In this document: positions 1 to 11,700 of the stretch, piece after piece
How positions within the stretch are numbered: the stretch's first letter is position 1
Layout: every line of letters starts with the position of its first letter
Assembly: GCF_964355755.1 (NCBI RefSeq)
Contig: NC_092672.1
Location: forward strand, 19,528,501 to 19,592,500
From: Antedon mediterranea
Taxonomy: Eukaryota; Echinodermata; Crinoidea; Comatulida; Antedonidae
Direction: 5' to 3'
DNA length: 64,000 bases
Position numbers and translations under genes: made by a program
The notes under the pieces: generated by a model
The model's database searches: none
Told to the model about the DNA's origin: nothing
Seen by the model: the letters and a program-made list of their open reading frames with translations, nothing else

Positions 1-793
1 TAGAATGATCAACTGTTGGGAATTAAATATTATGCAGAGCAAGTATGTCTTCACTCAGAGATGTCCATAGCCCTTTAATTTTACTGTAAATAAGAATTTG
101 AGTTCTCTACACTAAAGGTTATTCACATGACAGTATGTAATATATATAGGTAACTTTATTCCCCCAAAAAAAATTACAGTATGTAATAGTGATATGTAAA
201 AGGAATTTAAATAATAAAGCATAATAATCAGAAATAGAAACATTTATTTAATTAATTCAAATTGTTCAATACAATTTAAAATATTTAAAATTCCTTAAGT
301 ATTATCACAAATAAATATTTTTTTCAATTTGTAGCATTCAAAATACAGTAGGAGGGTTTGTTTATAATTTTATAATTATATTACTCGATGGGTGGCACCC
401 AAAAAAATTAATTTTTTTTTAAACTCCATCTTTCATGGTATTGCATTCTTTGAAAATTACCTTTTTTTTCAATGAGCTTGCCTGAATCTTCGACTGTCTG
501 ATGTTTTCGCTTCTCCTTCTCCTTCCTTTTTATTTGGATTTATATCGTATTTTGTATCATCTTCTTCCCAACTTTTTTATAAATTTTTGCAGGGAGCCTA
601 GGCGTAAAGTTTTTAAACTTATATAGGTTTCCTTCTACACATACTATGTTTTTTATTGGTTATTATCAAGTGTTTATATAATTATTATTTTATGTATTTT
701 TAATATAAGCAGAACATTTATTGAATATTTATTGAAAATTGATTAAACAAATCAAATCAAATAAAACAAATCATAATATATTAATTTTGTGTA

Positions 794-2117
794 TCTATAT
801 ATAAATTATGGTTAATTCTGACATAGGCGAGCACAATGCAAAAACTTCTCTACAAATCTCCGCCTTGGATACCTACCTTATCTATCCGAGATGTATCGCG
901 AAACGTAGATTTGATAACATTAGTGTGCACGCCGACGCTATTGTTCCATATTTATATCTTAGGAAGATGTTATAAAGAGTTTTTTAACAACATTTATGAT
1001 TTCAACATTGGATTTTCCTCTCAATTTCAATTCTTCCCGGTCAAAGTAATTTCCGGGTTTAAGATAAGTTCAACTTAGTTTCAAATATTTTCTCTCTTTT
1101 ATACACAAGGGAGCAGTTAAAATAATAGATTTGACCTTAAAGGTGACTGGAAACAGGCACTTTCCATCAATCAATACAGTGTCCCTTTGGAAGACGAAAA
1201 AAAAAATTGGCCATTAATCATAGCCATTTCAGTTTTTTGTTTATTTTAAAACATACCACACGTGTGTGAAGGTACAGTAGTTAAATAATAGGAATTATAC
1301 TGCAAATTAATAAAGATCAAATTAAATATACGCCATAAAGAATCAGAATATATTGTGGGGAATAGTATTATAAAATTACATAGGGAGATTTGATAAGACA
1401 TTTTTCGAGTGAAATCCCGATAGCTGAGTTTTATTGAGTAAGCTTGCAGGAATAACTGTAGGCTATCTTCCTGTGTCCCGTTAGGACCGAGATGTCTGCC
1501 CATGTTGCAAGCCGTAATGTCTTCTTTCTTGGGCCCACTCTGTCACGGCAGTTAGTTTCAAAAGATGATTAAATTAAATAATGTATTAATAATTATTAGG
1601 ATGGTATTCATTTGAATAAACGCCTCTCCAATAAAACATCACTTTGAATAATAACCCCCCCCCCCCCCACAACCCAACTATCTAATAAACGTCCATCCAC
1701 ATATTTATAATAACACAATTATACTATTTGTAGTAGAATTCACCGCACTGTTATCTGCAATTTACCAAGCATTTGTTATTCTTTTTTACCACTTTTCATA
1801 TCTATGAGAGGATTTCATTTTATTATTAATGTTACCATATTATTAGAACTAAAAAATTTAACATATATCCCTCGAATAAGCACCTCCCTCAAATGACCTC
1901 CGCCTCCCCAAAGGGCCCTACCAAACAATAAAAACTATACTTTAAAATGTTATTAATCATCTAAAACACTGTGAAACAAAGTAGTTTAGTTTTACGAATG
2001 TCAAGCATTTTCAATAATGGTAACCGACAGAAAATGTATAAGGAGAACATTATCATTCCGAGAACCATCGTCTACACTTCCTAGAGGGGGAGCGAGCGAA
2101 GCGAGCTCACCCTCTAG
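794..2117 (+). mobile_element. Helitron-like element, non-autonomous, 1,324 bp
   Basis: This segment is present in unit 1 and absent at 30380/30381 in unit 2, where the flanks join without loss. It starts TCTATATATA, ends CTCTAG, and lies between A and T, so it shows the Helitron hallmarks: 5' TC, 3' CTRR, A|T target and no target duplication. Just before the end is a GC-rich hairpin at about 2082-2117, with arms TAGAGGGGGAGC and GCTCACCCTCTA and one mismatched pair. No Rep/helicase coding is visible. Inside are a C-homopolymer (about 1657-1671) and repeated 'aataaacgcc'-like words. Short open frames at 836-1078 and 1246-1503 look like noise. Confidence 0.82.
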
Positions 2118-3085
2118 TATGCTAAAAATGCCTTAGTAAACAACTCACATGTTGTATACGAATACCATAGGGCTACTGGTTTAAATTTTGGTTTATATCT
2201 AGTAAGACTAATAATACAATTAATGTGCATTACTAGAGTAAGCTAAGCTAGTGTCATGTTTTGAAATTAAAATGACCATTTTGATTAACTGGCATATATA
2301 CAGTAAATGAAAGTGTGAAACTATTGTTTAATAGTGAGTACGGTAGGTGTACTATTTAAATGTTATGATTTTCTAAAAACTAAATGATGGTTACATCACC
2401 AATAGAGTTAGCCTAGGCATCTAGGCTTATAATAGGCCTACTAGACAATATGTGAAAAGGTAATTAAATAAAATACTTTTTGTCTTTTTCTATTTGGACA
2501 TTGGAATCAATCATAAATACATTTATATTTTTTTTTCTGTTACTTAGACATTTTTTCATTCATACTTCTTAAAGTATGTCACTGTAGTAATGTCTAATAA
2601 GTACCTCTAAATTATTGAATGCACTTCCTAATGATATCACATGTACCCCGATCTCAAGGAATTGTTTTCTGTATTTTAAGTAAAAAACTACATTTCATCA
2701 AATTACTAGTATATTTTAAATGATTATTGTTAGCCGTTTTTCATCTCCTCTGCCGCATATGGCTACTAAATTCCAATAATTACCATTTATATCGTTTAGT
2801 GTCCTGTTTATTTGTCTGTTTTTTTTTGTATGTGTTTTGTTCTGTATTTTTGTTTTATTGTACATGGCTTGCCCGCCACAAGTAACTTCTAGTTTTGCCT
2901 CTTCTTTTTAGCAATTAAAAAAAATTGTATATGTTTATTTTTTGAAGCAAAAGTATATTTATTATTATTTTAATTCTTTATTTTTGTCAAATGTTAATGT
3001 TCTATTTAAAAGAATAATAAATGTTACTTGAAATGAAATGAATTTATAAATTATGGAACTATTAAGAAAGAAAACAAATCAAATA

Positions 3086-3930
3086 CCGTATATTTCGGTG
3101 TATAAGTCGCACCTGTGTATAAGACGCACCCTCAACTGAGAGTAAAATATCGGTATTTTTTATATCGTCGATGTATAAGACGCACCTTATATTTCATCAA
3201 AACAATGTTTTTTTAAATTGTAATCAATATTATTGTGATAATATATTTTGTTATATCTACAACGGCGTCCTTTATTTAGGTTTTTTCTTACCTAGGCTCG
3301 GCCGCGCCCAGCCTCAACAAGTTCTTTCTCACTTGTTATTCATGAGTTTCGCCGCAACATCGAGTGCATGACCGTGTGTGTAACACGCACGTGTGTGGGC
3401 TAGCCTCGCTCGATCATTTCGAGAGGGCGCACGTTTTCACAGACAATCGTATTCGATTAGTATCTATGTATCCGAGAAGTGTGTACGCTAGGTCCATGCT
3501 ATAATCACCTGGAGAATATACTAGTCGAATACCGTACACCATGTGCCACCAAAAGAAGGGCTTGCGCTTGGGGTACGGCGATCGTGCGTATAACTACTGT
3601 ATAAATAAATACTATTCCAATCGTACGACGTAAACGTTTACAAATGAAATTTTATCGGAGCGCCATAATGAACAAATCTTTTCATCATATTTAGTATAAC
3701 ATCATGCTAAAATGACTTGAAAACTAGGCCTAGGCAGAAGCAGGTTGCCGTAACGTTAGTTAGTTACTGTAGCTAGGCCTAGCCTACTCAGGCCTAGCAA
3801 ACGAGGTGATAGCCTAGGCCTATGTACAATCTGTGTGGTGAGGCATTTATGTTCGGTGTATAAGACGCACCCTTAATTTGGAGGTCAAATTTGCGTGTCA
3901 AAAGTGCGACTTATACACCGAAATATACGG
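3086..3930. mobile_element. TA-flanked MITE, Tc1/mariner-pogo-like, 845 bp
   Basis: Perfect 27-bp terminal inverted repeats begin CCGTATATTTCGGTGTATAA and end with its complement. TA dinucleotides flank it at 3084-3085 and 3931-3932, and the empty site in unit 2 (31347-31348) keeps a single TA. Subterminal repeats of the 'gtataagacgcacc' type occur near both ends. A TA target duplication is typical of Tc1/mariner, and the repeat style resembles pogo/Tigger derivatives. No transposase is visible. The interior is GC-richer than its surroundings and holds a short spurious frame at 3171-3371. Confidence 0.87.
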
Positions 3931-3932
3931 TA

Positions 3933-6900
3933 GTTTATTCATATCGATATTGCAAAATTATTTTACAACTCTTTATAGAGTATTGAAAAACTCATTTTAT
4001 GTGTTATTATTAATTCTTTAAATTGTATTAATCTATTAATCAATTTTTCCTGTTGTAATCTTTTGTGGTCATTTTTAGATTTTATTTTGCATATGTTTTA
4101 TGCACACATTATGTTTGTGAACAAGCTCCATTACAAAAATGATTTTATTATTATTATTATATTATAACTTATATTATCAAGGTTCTTTTATTTTTTAATA
4201 AATCCCAAAAGTTTGAGATCTGTCAGTCTTTATAGTATAAAGCTGGGGTTAAGACAGAGCTAAAATCCTCTGTATAGGAAATAGGGTAGTATAAACTCTT
4301 GAGATGGTGAAAAATGTTTCGCAGAGCAAAGTTTTTAATGGAATTTTTATTTTATGACCTCTCCGCCCCCCCCTACCCCCAACTAAACAAGTTTTAGATT
4401 ACATCTTTCCTCTTGAGTTTACTTTGTAGTATAAATGAAGCATGGCCTCCTGAGCTCAATTTGATTCTTTCAAAGTTAAAATAATATATATACTAAAAGG
4501 AAAATAATATGTGTTACTAAAGTCACGTATCCATGGTGATTGTGATGACAGGCCCAGACTCTATACTATACCTGATATTACGATACTATCTGAATTAAAT
4601 ATTCAGCCAGTGTGCAAAAACCTCTGGATACTATTTAAGTTGATTATCAATGACTTAAACAATTTAGCATTCCTATAATGCAACACCTTTTTAATGTTTA
4701 TATTATATAATGCTTTTTTTTATACACATTATTATACATGGATAAAACATGCAATTGATTTAACATGTTAAATTGATTATTCTAATTACAATTTTTGTTG
4801 TAGTGTGTAGTATTGATAACATTATTAGATTTTTGGTAGGCATGTTATTATGCATAGAAATCTTTTGAATTGCAATAAATAAACACATGACCTTTGTGTA
4901 CGACAATTAAAAAAAGCATTATAGTGAACAAAAACTATGATGCCAAGTTGGTGCTCTTGGCAGAAATTTGTTTAAGGATTGTTGTATTTTCTTGAGAAAT
5001 CAGTAGATCAGAAATATTTAAAAAACAATAATTAAAATGAAGTTGCAACAATTTGAATATCATTTATTAGTAGGAATGTACAAAAGCCCTAAACGCATAC
5101 TTACAGTGAGAGCTCACACATTTCATTTTACATACACATGCACTTGAAAATGAAAGTTAAACAATGATGACACATTATCTTCAAAACAAATGTAAATGTA
5201 CTTTACATTAATTGTTTCTCCATTTAACTGTTTTCCTAGTCACATATTATCATTTATTATATGGGACTGTTTTGTACTACAATTCTTTATGCTGTTATCA
5301 AAATGACTTTATACTATACTGCAATATTTACATTGATCTTCTGTTCTGGTAAAGTAGACCCTATCATAGAGGCTTACACTATGTATATCAAGGTCTACTA
5401 GCCCTAATTTGGCCAACATTTTTGGCCAACATTTTCGGCCGCTATAAATGTATTGGCCACGAAACATTAATTACATTACTCAAATTTTGCGCCACCTTAA
5501 TTCTGTAGTATTTGTCCATAGTATTTCAAGAACGAATTCTGCTCATTATAATATTTTTAATTCATTTCCACGTCTGTTCATAACTTGCCTCCAAATGTTA
5601 AAGATAGTCTAGTTAGTTTTAGATAGTTTTCCCTTTTTTCATTTATATATTCACTTAAGAAAAACTTGCCTCAAATACCTGTCTGAACTCAATGAAATGT
5701 GAAATGTTATTTTAAACTGTTTTTCTGTATTTAAGTTTATTTAATTTTTACACTTTAGGGGTGTCATACTTTATTTCATCGTTCACACCAACAGTTGATT
5801 GGATTGAATGTAATGTTTAAATATTATCTACTCAACAAAAGTATGTTCCATTTGTATAATGTATAGTAATAAATTAATAAACCTTACATTATTCTTTCTT
5901 TGCGCATCTAAATACCTTATAAAGTATGAATACACATGTGGTTGATAATCACAATAAAATAAAATATAGATAAATTGGCCAGACATGACATACATGTTCT
6001 TTTAATTCTAATTGGTACACATACTGGCCCACATCTTTCTGTTTCACTACATCATACTGGTCCTGCCAGTTGAATCTATTTCTACAGAGCAATCTCACTA
6101 TTTAAACAAATTCCGAAACTTATTTAAAAGGTGAGATTCTATGGTGTTTTCTGTCTGCAAATAACTTTCAGAATTCCAATAATTCAGACATCAATGAATA
6201 AAAATAAACAAGAAATAATTTTTACTGTAAAAAAAGACTTTCTGAGATAACGGTTTTTAATATTTTTCTTTCTTCATTAAATGATATTTTTTAAATTGAT
6301 ATTCTATTTAATAATTTAAGAAATAAAGATTTATTATCAATTATTTTTGTTTAAAAATCAGTAGTAAACATTTTGTGTAACATAAATATAGTTTAAATTA
6401 CTATAGACTATAGTACTATGCATATTCTGAGTGGCATTACTCCCTAAGGTTGGAGTGACCCACTCATACCCATACATTTCAGTGAACAAAAAATGTATAA
6501 TTTTCCATGAGCCTTCGTTGTACAGCAGCAGCCGACAAACATACACACTAATCAAACAATTGTCATCTGTATACACCCCATTTGGCAAAAATATTTACCA
6601 TATAGAAAGGATTGTTTTGACCATTCTTCAATGATATATATGATGGTAATTATACTTGGCCTCTATGTTGACAGCCAAAACACAGTTATTGTTTATTGAA
6701 CATAGGTCTTACAAACTAATGTCTGCATACTGTACATATCTCAAAGACCCTCTGTGCACATGCCCAGTTTGAGTTTACAAATTCCCATTTAGACTTTCTT
6801 ACCAGACCTGCTTTGTGGTGTGCTCATGCCCAGTTTGTGTTTCTAAATACCCATTTTTTCAGCCTCAGTAATCTATTATAAGCTTCTGCATGGCTAATGC

Positions 6901-8646
6901 TTCCGTTCTCTTGAATGTAACTGCCTAAAGGACTGGTGCGAAAATTATTGTTTACTTTTGAAAATTAACTTTTTTATTTATTTTATTTACTGAAGTATAA
7001 AAAATGTTGATGGGATAAGCAATGATTATGGAACATACAGCACTTTATTTGTTTATTGGTATACTCCTGGTGAGCATGGTCTACTATGAAAGTTTTAGCC
7101 TCAGTGAATATTATTCACATCCTATACACAATATATTGAACTTTTTGTCTTCAATGTTCATCAAAATAATATATTAATATCAGATTATTTATTTTTGTTT
7201 TAAATTAGTTATATAGGATTTATATAATTTTTTATTAGATAATTGTTAGTTGCATTAAATTTGTTTGAAATGTCAGTATGTATACATATGAATAAATAAT
7301 GTTTATTACTTCTTTTATAATTACTGTATAATGTCTTATTTCCAGTGATTGTTTTTGTTATATCCTTGAAATAAAAAGAATATAACATTTTTTTTGGTGT
7401 AAATTTTAATCATTTTAATAAGTCAATTGATTGATTGATTTTATTCGATATTCATACATAAAAAGTTAAAATATACAATGTATTAAAAGAATACCTGGAT
7501 AACCCATTAAGTCGACAAAAAAGTAAACTTATTTCCAATGGGGTCCAATCCGTAATGACGGATATATTTATAAATATAAAACACAAATAATAAAGATGTT
7601 ATAAAATCTATTAAAATGTATAAATTTTAATATTTTTTACATTGATATGATTTGTTTGGTATCAGCCAAACCTTCACCCACTTTAAAGACAGGCTTGAGC
7701 TATCCAGGGAGGTATGGAAATGGTCATGGTATTTCTAAAAACTGTCCATTTGATCTAACAAATAAAAAAAATGAAAACATGTTTATACATATATCTGTTA
7801 TGTGGTTCAAAAAGATGTCTAAAATTAACTTGTTTATCTATTTTAGTCGTGTGCAACGTGACTCTACAGCTCACTATGTTGGTCGGTCGGTGAACACTAA
7901 CTCAAATTTGCGCACACGACTGCAGCCATGTATATGGCCTTGTTTTTTTATCAGATTAAACTCAACATTAATATTGTTACAATCAATATTTAGACTAATG
8001 TGTGTACGTCAAACCTCTTAAAACGGACAATGTTTTGTTGGTACACTAACAAATCTTTCTTTAGAATAGTGCAGGCCATTATCTCTGATAATATAAAATA
8101 ATAGATTTGCATTACATACAAAATAATATTCCATGTGCAAGGCTTCCAATTGAAATGAAAGTACCAAAGCAATCGATAAAATAGGATATGCTACACTCAC
8201 AATAACTTGTACTAGCTAATGCCACCATCACACCATACAGCAATGAACTATTTCTTTGCTCTATGATCGCACAAAAGATAATTTAAATATATTGAAGTTT
8301 TAAACATGCCCCTGAAAGTAAAAGTTTGTACACCAAACCAATCCAGTAGTTTAATATTTAAACAATATTAAATAAAAAAAAAGTTAATTAATTTAAATAC
8401 CCGGCAACAACATTTTTATGTAAAAACTGGAATAATAATAAAAATGTATACAAAAGTAGAAATAAAATTTAAAAAAGCTAATTTGATAGTATTTGTGTGC
8501 ATTGCGTATATGATCACAACACACACAGCAAATACAAGTTACAAATTGAATTTGAAAATTGACACTTAATGGATGTATAATTATATAAAATATTAATTAA
8601 CCAATAAATATGTAAAAGATGTAACTTGTATGATTTTATATTTTAG
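3933..8646. other. Intron upstream of exon A (unit 1)
   Basis: AT-rich intronic sequence with no exon I could find. It contains a block at 4141-4680 that recurs, diverged, at 48497-48862, and a short repeat at 7844-7950. A TTGATTGATTGATT run lies near 7428. The open frames in this stretch (6358-6634, 7647-8021, 7990-8200) recur unchanged in unit 2 only because the whole region was duplicated; they show no protein features. Confidence 0.6.
7844..7950 (+). repeat. Short interspersed repeat, 'GTCGGTCGG' family, copy 1
   Basis: It runs tagtcgtgtgcaacgtgact through ctcactatgttggtcggtcg to a cgcacacgactgca arm and ends in ggccttgtttt. The same order of words (cgactct, ctcactatg or ttcactatg, tcggtc repeats, gcacgcgact, ggccttgttttc) occurs at 24418-24545. 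That copy sits as an extra block relative to its paralog near 13850, so this is a mobile or expandable repeat of unknown class. Confidence 0.6.
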
Positions 8647-8745
8647 TTTGGAGAATCAGCTTTGCATTGGGCAGCTAAGGCAGGTCACTCAGCCTGCTGT
8701 AACCTGCTGGTTGATGCAGGGTCAGACATCAGTATCCAAAACATA
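8647..8745 (+). CDS. ANK exon A (unit 1), 33 codons
   Basis: A 99-nt exon, phase 0 at both ends, between a tttag acceptor and a gtaagt donor. It encodes one complete ankyrin repeat with the core ESALHWAAKAGHSACCNLL, then VDAGSDISIQN. The LHWAA and G-H signatures are in the canonical helix 1 and turn positions. The first residue is F rather than the N/D that begins the neighbouring repeats, and the last is I. It is identical to the exon at 36061. No other ANK exon was found between base 1 and here, so the preceding exon is probably off the left edge. Confidence 0.85.
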
Positions 8746-11700
8746 GTAAGTTATACATTCTTTCATAGTCATATTTTTTGATATTTTGTATTTTAAATAT
8801 AATGATCTTTTGAATAATAATATCTGCATGTTATAATGCTATTTAATGTTTTTATTTAACTGTATTGATGCTAGAATTGGCATTATTTGAAGTTTTTCAA
8901 TATATTTTTTTCTCTGATATTTAGTCATAAAAATTGCTATGACACTATACATTTTGTCATGTTTAAACATTTCCATTGAACTCTTTATAAAACAATAAAA
9001 ACTACAGCAACATACTATTGAAATATAATCCTTATTCCAAAGTGTAGATATACAGTAATTAAGTCGGAATTATGTACACTTCTATTACACAAAATTTCAA
9101 TTTTTTTTAGTTCATTTTCACAAAACTGTTTAATAACTTTTGAAACACTATGATTCTACCTATATATCACATAGAGGTACAAATGATCAAAGATGCTAGT
9201 TGATAGACATATAGACTGTATTCATTTATTTTATAATTATTATCATACTCATTTACCTTTATTCCTTTCAACAACATCACCACCAACTCCAACCACCTCC
9301 TGGTTATAGTAACCACCACCAATCCCAAGAATGATGATGCAGAATTTGGTTGAGAGCTAAAGTGATCTTTTAATACACACCACAATTATAGTTCTTTGTT
9401 ATTAGGTTGTAATTATTTTTTCCATATACAATATAAGATACAGATAGTATATCTGCCACATTTATTCTTTCTTTATACTCAGGATTAACAAACATAAATA
9501 AAACTGAAATAGCGGCACAAATATAATTTTTGTAAGTTATTTACCGTACCTAGTTTTTAACAAATCACCTTACATAATAATTACAGTATCAAACCACCAT
9601 TACAATGTCATACAAAATAAAAAAATAAACAAATCATCATTAGCATAACTAGGTGATGATTGATCCATAGCAATATTTTTAGTCTATTTAAAAAAATGTT
9701 TATTTCTTAAAATTTATTTAGATATACATACACACATAGTAAATTATAGTAAACAAAAAATAAATGGAAATTGTTTAACACTAAACAACCTACATTAGAG
9801 GTGAAATACCACTAAGAAACACAAGAAAGCTGAACTTAGACTTAAATGTTCTACACAACTGTAACAAGTTCAGAGTGTATCCAACATTTAACATTATGAC
9901 ATATTTTAGACCACTGACAATGGTGATCACCAGTGCTTCGCAAAGTCTGCAGTTGCACTTTATATCATGTTTTATTCATTCATATTTATCTCCATCATCC
10001 AACTTTATCAAACAAAACCTTTTTGAGGATAAACATACAGTAGCTATATGTAAGGTTCAACTTTAATAATTTTAAAAAGTTTAACATTTTCTAACATTAA
10101 TGTTAAAAGATTACTTTTAAAAGAACTTATATTATAATTTCAATTTTCAGTACAAGCTATTTAACAATTAAAAAAAAATATATGCCAAGTTATTGTAGCA
10201 TAACTTTATATTTTAATCAATGGATGTAAATGACTTTGCATTATATAAATGTATTAGAATTGTTTATAAACTCTTAATTGTTGTAGATTCTATTTCAGTA
10301 CAACCTTTTTTTAAAACTAATATTGACCTTTGTTCATCCTTGTTTCAGTTTGATAGTCCTACCTTTTCAATAGAATTACATTCATGTTCACAGAGTAAAT
10401 TAAGATTTATCTCCTTTAAAATTAAATTCAATAAAACTATATCCCATAACAATTTTCCTATGAATAAATAGATGGAATTATTCTTAGTTTATTGATTTGA
10501 TTCAGACCAATTTCATACACATTTAGCAATATTTGTTTCATTTTTTAACTAATAATATGCATAGAAAATGTTTATTTTACAACTACAATACCTCATTAAG
10601 TAATTCATTTATTTACTTTTTTATGGCTTTAACTAGTTGAATTCTCTCATGTTACCAATATAAAGTCTTAATCGGTAATAAATTTCTATTGATCATACAT
10701 TCTAATAAGTTATGTTTCATAATTTTTTTGATTTTATTGTGTTACAATAAAGGAAAAATAAACGGTGTGGGAAAAAACATAATCAGATGACTAAATATAT
10801 GTAATATAACGTTTTAATACATTTCTGGTGTTTTTGTGCAACTTCAAATTTTTATTTTTGTGCTATAGTTTAGTAGTAAACTAAATTTATCTTCCCATTT
10901 CCACCCTTTAAGACAGAATAGTCCAACTTCCCTTCCCCTGTAGTAGAGCACCGTATCAAGAATGTTAAATAACAGACAAGAGACATAAAATTGCTTGTCT
11001 ACATACACTTTATTCACAGTACACATATGGCTGAATGCATATAACAACATTACTATAAGCCCAACAACTGGGAAACCTTTAACATGTGGCTTACCTTTCA
11101 TTGGTCATGCTTTATAACAACCTACCTTAAACCCCTGCGTTAGCGGCTAAGGTAACACCAACCCAGCGAATGCTATGCAGTCCAAATAGATACTTATTGT
11201 ACCCACATCTTCGTAAAATATCCTTAAACAGCACGGCAGCGTGAATAGGACATCTTTCTAGCATGTGGCTACTAGTCGATTTCACTGACTAAATAGTGCT
11301 AATGTGGTTCCATGCCTTCTACTCTCTATATCAGCATGTATAAAGACCCAGGTATCGTGTCCAACAATAATGTCCAACCACCAATAGTTCTTGATAGTTC
11401 AAACACTGAATTATTTAATATTTTAAATAAACTAAAATTTACACTATGTAGTATTTTTGTAAAAAAATTAATAAAATATGCACTAAATGTTGATTTTCCT
11501 TTTACCTAAACCTTGTATTATTTTAGGTAAATACAGAATTTCATTTACAGTATTGTGGTACAAAACTATGGAACAATCAAGTCCTTCTGTTGCTGAATTA
11601 TTTCTTGTAATGTTAAATCTTTGATTAGTTTTACACCTTTTCACCTTCTGTCAATTATTGAAGAATTACTGACATTCAGTGATTGAAGCCTTCATCTAAT

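Noticed and set aside
6358-8200. Open frames at 6358-6634 and 7647-8200 that recur exactly at 33773 and 35062
   Set aside because: They recur because the entire region was recently duplicated, not because of protein conservation. They overlap on both strands, are AT-rich, lack domains, and lie within an intron.
11510-11640. Possible LINE tail on the + strand (GTKLWNN-like string)
   Set aside because: Only about seven residues resemble the family motif, neighbouring frames are broken, and chance similarity cannot be excluded.
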